A stretch of 64,000 nt of DNA from Cyclobacteriaceae bacterium (GCA_028285445.1 JANQPQ010000014.1:1-64000), one strand, 5' to 3'. Counted from the first letter of the stretch, positions 8,988 through 17,006 are shown. Translations and numbers: made by a program. Notes: generated from the letters alone by a model not told the origin.

Positions 8988-10168
8988 CCTTCGTAGGTAA
9001 TGCGATAAACTACTCCTGCGAAATCGTCAGAAACTAGCAGGGACCCATCAGCCAATTCCAGCACATCAACGGGCCTGCCCCAGACCTCCTGGGTGTCATC
9101 ATTCATCCAACCATCGGCAAAAACCGTAGCCTCGGAGGCCGTTTCATCATTAGCATTTACCAGCATAATGCGGTAGCCAATCTTAGAGGTACGGTTCCAG
9201 GATCCGTGTTGCGCTACAAATATTTGCTTACTATAATCTGAAGGAAACATAGAGCCCAGATAGAAACGCATGCCTAAAGGCGCAGTGTGAGCGCCAAAAT
9301 TCCAGGCCGGCTGTACAAATTCTTCGCAGCCTTTGATTTGGCCAAACTCAGGGTCTTTAACTGTACTGCCATGGCAGTAGGGATATCCAAAATGCTGACC
9401 GGCTTCCGCCACGCGATTCAACTCACAAGGAGGAAATTCATCACCAAGCATATCGCGGCCATTGTCTGTAAACCAAAGCTCACCCGTATCAGGGTGCCAA
9501 TCAAAACCGACAGTGTTTCTCACTCCATGGGCATAGACCTCAACATTTGAACCATCAGGATCCATTCTGGTGATACTGGCATAAACTTCGTCATCGCTTT
9601 TGCAAATATTGCAAGGAGCACCCACCGGCACATACAGTTTACCATCAGGACCAAAGGCTATAAACTTCCAGCCATGGTGTCTATCGGTTGGGAATTTATC
9701 GTAGATTAATTCTGGCTGACCCGGATTGGCCAGTTTAGATTCCACATCAGATATCTTATGGATTTTACTCACCTCAGCAATGTAGAGGTCACCGTCTTTG
9801 TAGGCCACACCATTCGGCATTCGAAGGCCAGTGGCTAAAACATATCGTTTGTCAGCCTTGTTGTCGCCATCAGTATCTTTGAGAGCATATACACTATTCT
9901 CGCTTCTATTACCTACGAATATCGTTCCCGATGGGCTGATAGCCATCGAACGCGCATTATCAACTTCAGCATACACCGAAATCTTAAAACCATCAGGAAG
10001 GTTAATTTTCTCCAGGGGATAATTTGCATCCTGGGCCGGGGTAATAGAGAATTCGTCAGTTTCTGGTACGGCATCCACGTCCTCTTTAGTTGATTCGCCG
10101 CATGAGGCCATTATTAGGATTGTCAGCACGCTAAAAAGCGCCATTGTTATCTTCTTCGTATCCATCAA
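8984..10168 (-). CDS. PQQ-dependent sugar dehydrogenase-like lipoprotein
   Basis: Six-bladed propeller of the soluble glucose/sorbosone dehydrogenase family, 394 residues, lipid-anchored (LTILIMASC, Cys near 23). Family features are NLPDGFKISVYAEVDNARSMAISPSGTIFVG at the first blade, TGLRMPNGVAYKDGDLYIAE, the HHGWKFIAFGPDGKLYVPVGAPCNIC block with the catalytic-type His and two Cys, then HGVRNTVGFDWHPDTGELWFTDNGRD and a final RPVDVLELADGSLLVSDD. Cofactor binding and substrate cannot be read from sequence alone; many relatives are untested. Confidence 0.9.
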   Translation of the reverse strand: MMDTKKITMALFSVLTILIMASCGESTKEDVDAVPETDEFSITPAQDANYPLEKINLPDGFKISVYAEVDNARSMAISPSGTIFVGNRSENSVYALKDTDGDNKADKRYVLATGLRMPNGVAYKDGDLYIAEVSKIHKISDVESKLANPGQPELIYDKFPTDRHHGWKFIAFGPDGKLYVPVGAPCNICKSDDEVYASITRMDPDGSNVEVYAHGVRNTVGFDWHPDTGELWFTDNGRDMLGDEFPPCELNRVAEAGQHFGYPYCHGSTVKDPEFGQIKGCEEFVQPAWNFGAHTAPLGMRFYLGSMFPSDYSKQIFVAQHGSWNRTSKIGYRIMLVNANDETASEATVFADGWMNDDTQEVWGRPVDVLELADGSLLVSDDFAGVVYRITYEG

Positions 10169-10253
10169 AGTAGGTATAGGGTTAATCTATGTTTTCGTGA
10201 GCACTCGAATTTAATTCGATTTGATAACAAAAGAAACTATTCGATTCGTTCAG

Positions 10254-10283
10254 TTTGACTGTTAAATGGATAATCTAAATTTG
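10254..10283 (+). promoter_or_regulatory. Promoter of the ABC-F gene
   Basis: TTTG at 10254-10257 and TAAATTTG at 10276-10283 with an 18-base spacer match the Bacteroidota promoter pattern (-33 TTTG, -7 TAnnTTTG). Predicted initiation is near 10288-10290, on the GTG start itself. Confidence 0.6.
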
Positions 10284-10288
10284 CGACA

Positions 10289-12205
10289 GTGATCTCCATC
10301 AACAACTTATCGTACCTAATTGGCGACCGGCCTCTTTATGACAATGCTTCGTTGCACATAAAGCCAAAAGACAAAATTGGTTTAATTGGCCTAAATGGCA
10401 CTGGTAAGTCAACCCTGCTCAAATTGATAAATGGTGAGTACCAGGCAAGCCAGGGTGAAATTAGCAAGAGCAAGGATTGCACTATCGGCTTCCTCAACCA
10501 GGATTTGCTCTCGTTTCAATCTGACGAGAGCATTGTTGCAGTCACCTTACAAGCATTCAAGGATGTTCTGGAAACGCAGAGCAAAATTGACAAGGTGCTT
10601 AAAGAAATGGAGGATAACTACCATGACAAGTTGGTAGACAAACTAACAAAATTGCAGGAGCGCTTCGAGACCATGGGTGGCTACACTGTGCAGTCACGCG
10701 CTGAAGAGATTCTGGAAGGTGTGGGGTTTACTACCTCTGATCTCATGCGGCCTTTGAAAGAATTTTCAGGAGGTTGGCGCATGCGCGTAATGTTAGCCAA
10801 ACTGCTACTGGAAAAGCCCTCGCTGTTAATGCTGGATGAACCAACTAACCACCTTGACCTGCCCTCCATTATCTGGATTGAGGACTATCTGAGAAGTTAT
10901 GAGGGTGCGGTTATTGTTGTTTCGCACGATCGTGAATTCCTGAATAACACTGTTTCTAAGATTGTTGAAGTAAGTGGCAGGTCGTTGACGCCCTATGAAG
11001 GTAACTACGATTTCTATTTACAGGAGAAGGCTTTGCGGGAGGAAATTCAACAGAATGCCTTCGAAAATCAACAGCAAAAAATAAAGCAAACTGAACGATT
11101 CATTACCCGATTTAGGGCTAAGGCCTCTAAAGCACGCCAAGTGCAATCTAAGATCAAATCGCTGGAGAGGATGGATAGGATTGACGAAGTAGTTGATGCC
11201 AATGCATCGATCAACTTCAAATTCGATTTCCAGCAAAAGCCCGGACGCTTTATTGTGCAGTTAGAGGAAATTAACAAGGCCTACGGCGATAATGAAGTAA
11301 TTAAGGATACAACGTTAAATATTGAGAGGGAGGATAAAATCGCCCTAATTGGCGCCAACGGTAAAGGCAAATCTACCCTGCTACGAATTGTGGCAGGGAG
11401 TGAGCAGTTTGGAGGCAAGCGACAACCAGGTTACAACGTCAATTCTACTTTTTATGCACAGCATCAGTTAGAAGCCCTTACTCTTTCTAATAAGATACTG
11501 GAGGAGTTGTCTCAGGCCGGTAGTGGCAAATCGGAGTTGGAACTCCGCAACTTACTTGGCTGTTTTCTTTTCACAGAAGATGATGTATTCAAAAAGATCA
11601 AGGTGCTCTCGGGAGGGGAAAAGTCACGTGTGGCGTTGGCAAAAACTCTCATTTCCGAAGCCAATTTTTTGATTCTTGACGAACCCACCAACCACCTGGA
11701 TATATTGTCCGAAAATATACTCATCCAGGCACTGCAGCAATACAATGGTAGCTTCGTAATTGTATCGCACAACCGACACTTTATTAGCCAGGTAGCCAAT
11801 AAAATCTGGTATATAGAAAATAAGGTGGTGAAGGAATACCTGGGCAGCTACGAGGAGTATGAGTACTGGGTCAAAAATGTAAAGTCCTCCCCTACTCAGG
11901 CCCAAACAGATAAAAAAGTTGAAAAAAGAGCAAAACCCAAAAAATCTGTACATACGGCTAGCAGTTCTGGTTCTTCAAATCGTAGCATGAAAGAAAAAGA
12001 GCTGGAAAAAGTTGAGCAGGAAATAGAGCGGCTTGACCTTGAGAAGGAAACTCTTGAAAGCGAAATGTCTAAGCCTGAAGTATTTGGCGACCATGAAAAG
12101 CTTGCTGGCATCACCAGCGATTACGAAAATGTTAAGGCCCAATTAGAAAACTTACACAGCCAGTGGGAAGAAATAGCAAACGTTCTAGATGCTTTGAGTG
12201 AGTGA
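10289..12205 (+). CDS. ABC-F family ATPase, Uup/EttA-like
   Basis: Soluble twin-ATPase of 638 residues; ABC-F proteins act on the ribosome or on rRNA structures rather than in transport. First cassette: Walker A GLNGTGKST (about 35-43), signature FSGGWRMR (about 158), Walker B LLMLDEPTNHLD (about 180-191). A basic P-site linker follows (about 225-310). Second cassette: GANGKGKST (about 356-364), LSGGEKSR (about 440), FLILDEPTNHLD (about 460-471). The last 70 residues form a coiled coil (KEKELEKVEQEIERLDLEKE), typical of Uup. No membrane segments. Start is GTG; no in-frame ATG is available upstream of the first cassette. Confidence 0.95.
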   Translation: MISINNLSYLIGDRPLYDNASLHIKPKDKIGLIGLNGTGKSTLLKLINGEYQASQGEISKSKDCTIGFLNQDLLSFQSDESIVAVTLQAFKDVLETQSKIDKVLKEMEDNYHDKLVDKLTKLQERFETMGGYTVQSRAEEILEGVGFTTSDLMRPLKEFSGGWRMRVMLAKLLLEKPSLLMLDEPTNHLDLPSIIWIEDYLRSYEGAVIVVSHDREFLNNTVSKIVEVSGRSLTPYEGNYDFYLQEKALREEIQQNAFENQQQKIKQTERFITRFRAKASKARQVQSKIKSLERMDRIDEVVDANASINFKFDFQQKPGRFIVQLEEINKAYGDNEVIKDTTLNIEREDKIALIGANGKGKSTLLRIVAGSEQFGGKRQPGYNVNSTFYAQHQLEALTLSNKILEELSQAGSGKSELELRNLLGCFLFTEDDVFKKIKVLSGGEKSRVALAKTLISEANFLILDEPTNHLDILSENILIQALQQYNGSFVIVSHNRHFISQVANKIWYIENKVVKEYLGSYEEYEYWVKNVKSSPTQAQTDKKVEKRAKPKKSVHTASSSGSSNRSMKEKELEKVEQEIERLDLEKETLESEMSKPEVFGDHEKLAGITSDYENVKAQLENLHSQWEEIANVLDALSE

Positions 12206-12221
12206 TTACTCATGTTCTATA

Positions 12222-12253
12222 TGCGTATAAATACGTAGAAACCATACGTATTT
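12222..12253. promoter_or_regulatory. Double palindrome upstream of the CxPxC gene
   Basis: CGTAT-AA-ATACG at 12224-12235 is an inverted repeat, and the block CGTATAAATACGTA (12224-12237) recurs exactly at 15355-15368. A second palindrome ATACGTAT lies at 12244-12251; AAATACGTA and TACGTATTT form a larger inverted pair across it. ATAGTAT follows at 12260-12266. The block lies about 185 bases before the gene at 12419. Likely a binding site for a dimeric regulator, perhaps the response regulator at 14382. Confidence 0.6.
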
Positions 12254-12418
12254 GTACCTATAGTATTTCTACTACCTTTTGCCAGAATCCCTATTATTAA
12301 GTGTTTAAACAAGCTTCTCACGCAGGTAAGGTTTGTTTCCAAAGCCCAACATTAATCATAACTAAACCTATTAAACTTTCCGATGTAAATATTTGTGTAA
12401 CGAAAACCACTCAATCCT

Positions 12419-12769
12419 ATGGCATTTGATGGAACCGAAGGATCCCCCATCAGTATGGAGGACTTCAGGCGCTGGTTGCAGCGCTACAAAGAAGAAGAAT
12501 CTCAACTTAGAGGCAAAGAACCCGATAAGGTCGTAAGGGCCCATTTTTACGGCTGCGATCACATCCAGGCCCTGCTAGATCAGGATGGCTGCAAAGGCAT
12601 CCGCATATACTATGGTATTGATGATAACGGTGACAGGCAACTGATACTTTTCGGTGCTGACGCCAACATGAAAAACATCAAGAGTGAGCACATTGGCAAA
12701 GGCAATGGTGGCGGGGGAGGAATAGACCACGGTGAGCCATGTCCCCCTTTCTGCGACGACGACGATTAG
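12419..12769 (+). CDS. Small CxPxC-tail protein, uncharacterised Bacteroidota family
   Basis: Protein of 116 residues with no signal peptide and no membrane helix. It starts MAFDGTEGSPISMEDFRRW, has a central GCKGIRIYYGIDDNGDRQLILFGAD block (residues 57-81), then a glycine-rich linker (95-101) and the tail EPCPPFCDDDD, with Cys108 and Cys112 spaced C-x-P-x-C. From memory, short Bacteroidota proteins share an EGS-ISL start, a GIRIYYG core and a CPP-C tail; none has a function I know. It is followed by a strong stem-loop and then by a membrane protein, histidine kinase and response regulator. The tail could bind metal or be a processed or exported end; this is open. Confidence 0.82.
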   Translation: MAFDGTEGSPISMEDFRRWLQRYKEEESQLRGKEPDKVVRAHFYGCDHIQALLDQDGCKGIRIYYGIDDNGDRQLILFGADANMKNIKSEHIGKGNGGGGGIDHGEPCPPFCDDDD

Positions 12770-12790
12770 CAGTCTAAAATTCTGTTGATA

Positions 12791-12835
12791 TCAATCCCAG
12801 ACGGTTTTATATTGTATTTGGTCCTCTGGGATTGA
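12791..12835 (+). other. Strong stem-loop between CxPxC gene and 7TM gene
   Basis: Perfect 11-base arms TCAATCCCAGA (12791-12801) and TCTGGGATTGA (12825-12835) enclose a 23-base loop. There is no following U-run, so it is not a standard terminator. It may protect the 3' end of the CxPxC message or reduce read-through into the downstream signalling genes. Confidence 0.6.
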
Positions 12836-12856
12836 CTTATCTTTACCACCACCTCC

Positions 12857-13531
12857 ATGGACTCTCAGACAGCTTTTGACATTGCCCGGAGTTTTGCAAG
12901 GGTTTCTGGAATTACACCTTTGCTTCCATTATTTTTCCTCTTTTTTCGGCGGCAGTTACTCACCTCTACCAAATTACGCTCGATAGGCCATCTCATCATA
13001 TTCTATGGACTAATGGCGGTCTTCTTCAAAGTGACTAGCCGGTTAGGCATCGTTTCAACTCCCGTCGGGCACATATACAGCATCTTTGAATTCTGCCTTC
13101 TAGCGTTCTTTTTCCGAAACACAATTCTCAGTCCCGGAGTCAGGAAGCTGTTAGTAATCGAAATTACTTTGATGGTTGCATTTGGTTTGTTAAATGGCCA
13201 GTACGTCCAAGGCTGGTACTCCGAAAACTCATTTTTTAAAGGAACGTCAAACGTACTTATCATCCTCAATTGCCTTTATTTCTTTTATGAAATACTCAAG
13301 AATCCGACGTTTAACGACATTCAACGTAATCCATTATTCTGGTCTTACCTCACGATTATGATTTACTTTTCTGGAAACCTGTTCCTCTATCTTCTTAGAG
13401 ACCCCGTCGGCCTAAACAAAGAAAGTCCATTGTTCTTAACATATTGGATCACCAACAGCATGATCATCGTAATAAAGGATATCATGTTCGTCATCACATT
13501 GCTTTTTGTAAAACCGGCTCACCTGGAATGA
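12857..13531 (+). CDS. Seven-helix membrane protein of a two-component module
   Basis: Protein of 224 residues with about seven hydrophobic segments, beginning PLLPLFFLFF, then HLIIFYGLMAVFF, IYSIFEFCLLAFFF, LLVIEITLMVAFGLL, VLIILNCLYFFYEIL, YLTIMIYFSGNLFLYLL and IVIKDIMFVITLLFV. No enzymatic motif is visible. Polar and acidic residues within helices (IYSIFEF and NCLYFFYE) could form a ligand or ion site. Its stop overlaps the start of the histidine kinase (ATGA, 13528-13531), so the two are translationally coupled. It is probably the sensing partner of the kinase, which has almost no extracellular part of its own. The role is inferred from this arrangement. Confidence 0.85.
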   Translation: MDSQTAFDIARSFARVSGITPLLPLFFLFFRRQLLTSTKLRSIGHLIIFYGLMAVFFKVTSRLGIVSTPVGHIYSIFEFCLLAFFFRNTILSPGVRKLLVIEITLMVAFGLLNGQYVQGWYSENSFFKGTSNVLIILNCLYFFYEILKNPTFNDIQRNPLFWSYLTIMIYFSGNLFLYLLRDPVGLNKESPLFLTYWITNSMIIVIKDIMFVITLLFVKPAHLE

Positions 13532-14337
13532 ACGGCTCCGATGACGTAAATATGGCCCTCATCCTCATCGCTGGTACAGCAGGCATGCTTGCCTTGGCAG
13601 TTGGCATCGTGCTGTTCGTCATCTACTACCAAAAGCGTATGCTGCAAAACAAAGTTGACATGCAGCAAATGGAAGCTGATTACCAGAAAGAACTGCTCAA
13701 GGCTTCAATCAATTCGCAGGAGAAAGAACGCGGCCGAATTGCTCGCGACCTTCATGATGAAGTGGGTGCGGTGCTTTCCGCAGTAAAAATTAACCTCAAC
13801 CTGCTACTGAGGAAAGTAGACAAGGATGACCAACTTTCTACCACTACCCATGAGGCCAAAGAAATGGTTGATGAAACCATCAACAGCGTACGGCGTATCT
13901 CAAGAGACCTCTTACCTCCTACTCTCAAGGAATTCGGCCTGGCATCTGCAATAAACGAATTGTGCTCAAGGGCCAACGCTCCGGAAATAGTTTCCGTAGA
14001 TTTTATAGGGGAGGAGAGCGAGCAACGATTTGAAATTGAGAAAGAACTCTCCATTTATAGGGTGGTTCAGGAATTACTAAACAATGCACTAAAACACGCG
14101 GAGGCAAAAAATATTTCAGTCAAATATGCCCATAAGGCTGGCCAGCTGCTGATAGACGTTGAAGACAACGGCACTGGCTTTGACTTTAAGGAAGCCAAGG
14201 ATCGTATCGAGCCGGGGAAGGGCATAGGCTTAACCAATATCGAAAGCAGGGTCAATGCCATTAACGGAGAAATCAATTTTGATTCAGTTAAGGGCAGTGG
14301 CACAACAGTATCGCTACTGTTGAAATTAGATTATTAG
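13528..14337 (+). CDS. Sensor histidine kinase, HisKA_3/DesK-like
   Basis: Kinase of 269 residues. The frame is open further upstream, but ATG 13528 overlaps the preceding stop by ATGA and starts a sensible protein. One membrane helix (residues about 9-33), then a coiled-coil signalling helix, the HisKA_3 phosphorylation site ERGRIARDLHDEVGAVL with His76, and a GHKL ATPase domain with the N box ELLNNALKHA, VEDNGTGF and GKGIGLTNIESR. It has no periplasmic sensing domain: only about 8 residues precede the helix. Sensing must therefore come from the neighbouring 7TM protein, membrane state or another partner. It should phosphorylate the regulator encoded 44 bases downstream. Confidence 0.95.
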   Translation: MNGSDDVNMALILIAGTAGMLALAVGIVLFVIYYQKRMLQNKVDMQQMEADYQKELLKASINSQEKERGRIARDLHDEVGAVLSAVKINLNLLLRKVDKDDQLSTTTHEAKEMVDETINSVRRISRDLLPPTLKEFGLASAINELCSRANAPEIVSVDFIGEESEQRFEIEKELSIYRVVQELLNNALKHAEAKNISVKYAHKAGQLLIDVEDNGTGFDFKEAKDRIEPGKGIGLTNIESRVNAINGEINFDSVKGSGTTVSLLLKLDY

Positions 14338-14381
14338 GTTAGTATTTTATTAAATCCATACGGAACTAAACTCTGCATACC

Positions 14382-15032
14382 GTGAACACGCTCAAAGTCG
14401 TAATAGCTGACGATCATAAGCTATTCCGAAAAGGGATGAGATCCCTCCTGGAGTCATTTGAAAGAATCGGCCATATCGATGAAGCTTCAAATGGCAAGGA
14501 ACTCCTGGAAATGATCACCAATGAACAACCTCATGTTATTTTGATGGACTTGCAAATGCCTGTCATGGACGGGGCCGAAGCCAGTCAGCAGGTTATAGAC
14601 ACCTACCCTGATGTAAAAATACTGGTGCTAACCATGTATGACGATGAAAAGTTTATTCTGCACATGATGGAAATGGGAGTGCATGGCTATCTATTAAAAA
14701 ATGCCGAACCGGAAGAAGTTGAAAAGGCTATTTACTCAGTTCATGAGAATGACTTCTATTACAACAAAAGGGTTACCGAGGTTTTACGAAAGGGCATTAT
14801 GCTTAACTCGCATGATAAGCCAGCTTTCGATAATCAATCACATTTGACCGCCAGAGAAAGTGAGGTGCTGAATCTGATTTGTAATGAAATGACGAATCAG
14901 CAAATTGCTAAGGAACTGGAAATCAGTAGAAGGACAGTAGAAAAGATTCGTAGCAATTTACTTGAGAAGGTAAACGCAAAAAATACGGTAGGCTTAGTTA
15001 GATACGCTATCGACCACGGCATCCTGGTCTGA
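14382..15032 (+). CDS. NarL/LuxR-type response regulator
   Basis: Regulator of 216 residues starting at GTG. The receiver domain has the acidic pair D10/D11, phosphoacceptor D56 in VILMDLQMP and Lys106 in GYLLKNA. The C-terminal LuxR HTH starts at LTARESEVLNLICNEMTNQQIAKELEISRRTVEKIRSN (about 150-187). Such proteins bind DNA as dimers at inverted repeats; the palindromes at 12224 and 15350 are natural candidate targets. The gene follows the histidine kinase in the same direction. Its last 39 bases overlap the end of the convergent secreted-peptide gene. Confidence 0.95.
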   Translation: MNTLKVVIADDHKLFRKGMRSLLESFERIGHIDEASNGKELLEMITNEQPHVILMDLQMPVMDGAEASQQVIDTYPDVKILVLTMYDDEKFILHMMEMGVHGYLLKNAEPEEVEKAIYSVHENDFYYNKRVTEVLRKGIMLNSHDKPAFDNQSHLTARESEVLNLICNEMTNQQIAKELEISRRTVEKIRSNLLEKVNAKNTVGLVRYAIDHGILV

Positions 15033-15203
15033 TTCCGTGCACATATCTACCGGCTGCTGTACCTGGTAGCAATTGGGCCAGCACTGGTCTCCTGGTTTGC
15101 CTTGAAATTGGTGTGCATCTGCGGAAGGTATGCTCCACAGGAATACCCCGGATACAATTACGATTGCACTGAGAAAGATTTGGGCTGCAAACTGGCGATT
15201 CAT
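14994..15203 (-). CDS. Tiny secreted CxPxC peptide
   Basis: Encodes 69 residues. Residues 1-30 form a convincing signal peptide: MNRQ, a hydrophobic core (AAQIFLSAIVIVSGVFLW) and cleavage after SADA. The mature part would be 39 residues, starting HQFQGKPGDQCWPNCYQ. Cys41 and Cys45 are spaced C-x-P-x-C, as in the tail of the protein at 12419 (CPPFC); a third Cys is at 55. The 3' end lies inside the response-regulator gene on the other strand. A palindrome identical in its core to that before the other CxPxC gene lies 147 bases upstream. I recognise no family. The signal peptide and motif make chance unlikely, but the short length leaves some doubt. Confidence 0.65.
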   Translation of the reverse strand: MNRQFAAQIFLSAIVIVSGVFLWSIPSADAHQFQGKPGDQCWPNCYQVQQPVDMCTESDQDAVVDSVSN

Positions 15204-15349
15204 ACAAGGTTAGGTTTTGGAAGAAATCTTTTTCGGGCGCTAATATAGTAAACAAACTGACTTTACCCCGCTGAATCAACGTAATTGAAGGGATTACTAT
15301 TACATTACTGTGCTGATATTCAATTAGTTATAATTCTGAAAAAATGCAG

Positions 15350-15373
15350 CATATACGTATAAATACGTATATG
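15350..15373. promoter_or_regulatory. Perfect 24-base palindrome upstream of the secreted CxPxC peptide
   Basis: Arms CATATACGTAT (15350-15360) and ATACGTATATG (15363-15373) are perfectly complementary around AA. The core CGTATAAATACGTA is identical to 12224-12237. The site is within the control region of the leftward gene at 15203. Confidence 0.65.
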
Positions 15374-15395
15374 AATTAATCTCATTAAAGTGGCA

Positions 15396-15413
15396 ATACT
15401 ATCGGAATAGTAT
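15396..15413. promoter_or_regulatory. Second inverted repeat near the palindrome
   Basis: ATACTAT (15396-15402) and ATAGTAT (15407-15413) flank CGGA. The half ATAGTAT also occurs at 12260-12266 next to the other palindrome, so the two control regions share two kinds of element in the same order on the plus strand. Confidence 0.4.
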
Positions 15414-15438
15414 CAATCGCGATGTAAATAATACAATT

Positions 15439-15972
15439 TTATTTTTGAACTGGTCTGAATACAGAAACCACCTCGGGGTCGCATTCGAGGTACGGTCCTT
15501 CGATGAGGTCAATGCAGTAAGGGATAGCTGGAAACACTGCATCAAGGCATTGCCTTATTGCCTTAGGTTTACCGGGTAAGTTAACTACCAGGCACTTACC
15601 TCTGATTCCCGCAGTTTGCCTACTTAATATGGCAGTGGGTACATACTTCAAACTTTCCTGTCGCATTAATTCTCCGAAGCCAGGTAGCATCTTTTGGCAA
15701 ACTGCCTCGGTAGCCTCAGGGGTTACATCTCTAACTGCTGGACCGGTGCCACCAGAAGTAACAACCAGACAACAACCCTTTTCATCGGCCATTTCTTTTA
15801 TGGTCGCGGCAATTTGCTCTTGCTCGTCTGGAATTACGGCATACTCTTTCTCCCAATCTGATGTCAGATATTCAGATAAGGTTTCAACGATAGCTTTGCC
15901 GGGGATATCTTCATAAATTCCCTTGCTGGCCCGGTCTGACACATTTATGATTCCAATTCGGATATCACTCAT
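15439..15972 (-). CDS. mogA: Molybdopterin adenylyltransferase
   Basis: MogA/MoaB-fold protein of 177 residues that adenylates molybdopterin before molybdenum insertion. Visible motifs are IGIINVSDRASKGIYEDIPG at the start, the nucleotide loop TSGGTGPAVRDVTPEA (about 91-106), then QTAGIRGKCLVVNLPGKPKAIRQCL near 118-142. The DVTPEA and NLPGKP forms fit MogA rather than MoaB, but family calls at this level can be confused. No other molybdenum cofactor genes are in the window. It starts 2 bases after the trhO stop and is the last gene of the leftward operon. Confidence 0.88.
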   Translation of the reverse strand: MSDIRIGIINVSDRASKGIYEDIPGKAIVETLSEYLTSDWEKEYAVIPDEQEQIAATIKEMADEKGCCLVVTSGGTGPAVRDVTPEATEAVCQKMLPGFGELMRQESLKYVPTAILSRQTAGIRGKCLVVNLPGKPKAIRQCLDAVFPAIPYCIDLIEGPYLECDPEVVSVFRPVQK

Positions 15973-15974
15973 TA

Positions 15975-17006
15975 TTATTTCTTGTAAGTCAGATTTTCAG
16001 ATCTGCCCTTCTTGTAAATCATCTGTCCGCGATCTATGCCTTTCCTCAGGCGCTTTTGCTCATCCAGAGGTAGTTTAACCACTTCCTGGCATTCTTCGGA
16101 ACAGCACCCTTCGTACTGCTTAGCGCATTCTTCGCATTGGATAAATAGTAAGTGGCAGCTGTAGTTGAGGCAGTTGGTGTGATCATCTGATGGCTTTCCG
16201 CATTGGTGGCACCTTGAGATCACTTCTTCTGTAATTCTTTCTCCCAGCCTCTCGTCAAATACAAAGTTCTTGCCCTTAAATTTATTGGACAATCCTTGTG
16301 CATCTACGTCGCGGGTATATTGAATGATACCGCCTTTCAACTGGAAAACATTCTTGAACCCAACATGCTTGTAGTAAGCGCTGGCTTTCTCGCACCTAAT
16401 ACCGCCGGTGCAATACATTACGATATTCTGGTTTTCTTTGCCCTTAAGTTGATCCTCTACCACGCTTAATGTTTCGCGAAAAGTATCGGTATCGGGTAAA
16501 ATGGCATTCTCGAAATGCCCAACCTCACTTTCGTAGTGATTTCTCATATCTACGATAATAGTATCAGGCTGATCTGCCATTTCATTAAACTCTGACGCCA
16601 GCAGGTGTTTACCGCAATTTGTTACATCAAAACTCTTATCATTCAATCCATCTGCAACAATTTTGGACTTCACCTGAATCTTCAGTTTAAAAAAAGATTT
16701 TCCCGCAGCTTCAATTGCCATGTTGAGATCGATATCATGCAATTCCTGATGCTGAGACATCCATTTCTCAAACATATTATAACCTGTCTCCGGTACACTG
16801 ATTTGGGCATTTATTCCCTCCTCGGCCACATATACTCTTCCGAAAACTCCCAACTCCTGCCAACTGCTATAGAGTGAATCTCTGAAAGCCTGAGGCTCTT
16901 CAATTTTGAAATACTTATAGAATGACAAAGTCTTGCGTATCTCAGCACTTTCTTCCAGGGCTTGCTTTAGTTCTTTGCCGTTAACGCGATTATGAAGCGG
17001 TTTCAT
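15975..17006 (-). CDS. trhO: tRNA uridine(34) hydroxylase, rhodanese type
   Basis: TrhO/YceA family protein of 343 residues; it forms 5-hydroxyuridine at the wobble base of several tRNAs. Layout: N-terminal acylphosphatase-like region (FYKYFKIEEPQAFR and VYVAEEGINAQISVP), rhodanese domain with the active-site loop MYCTGGIRCEKASAY (about 197-211), then a Cys-rich end (CHQCGKPSDDHTNC, CHLLFIQCEECAKQYEGCCSEEC) that probably binds zinc. The start ATG overlaps the stop of the upstream TPR gene by ATGA, so translation is coupled. Confidence 0.94.
   Translation of the reverse strand: MKPLHNRVNGKELKQALEESAEIRKTLSFYKYFKIEEPQAFRDSLYSSWQELGVFGRVYVAEEGINAQISVPETGYNMFEKWMSQHQELHDIDLNMAIEAAGKSFFKLKIQVKSKIVADGLNDKSFDVTNCGKHLLASEFNEMADQPDTIIVDMRNHYESEVGHFENAILPDTDTFRETLSVVEDQLKGKENQNIVMYCTGGIRCEKASAYYKHVGFKNVFQLKGGIIQYTRDVDAQGLSNKFKGKNFVFDERLGERITEEVISRCHQCGKPSDDHTNCLNYSCHLLFIQCEECAKQYEGCCSEECQEVVKLPLDEQKRLRKGIDRGQMIYKKGRSENLTYKK

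Noticed and set aside
13444-13527. Longer histidine-kinase N-terminus
   Set aside because: It lies wholly inside the 7TM gene and reads as His-rich nonsense; ATG 13528 overlaps the stop as ATGA.
15007-15279. 90-codon frame overlapping the secreted-peptide gene in another phase
   Set aside because: No signal peptide, Arg-rich end and no motif; the other phase encodes a clear signal peptide.
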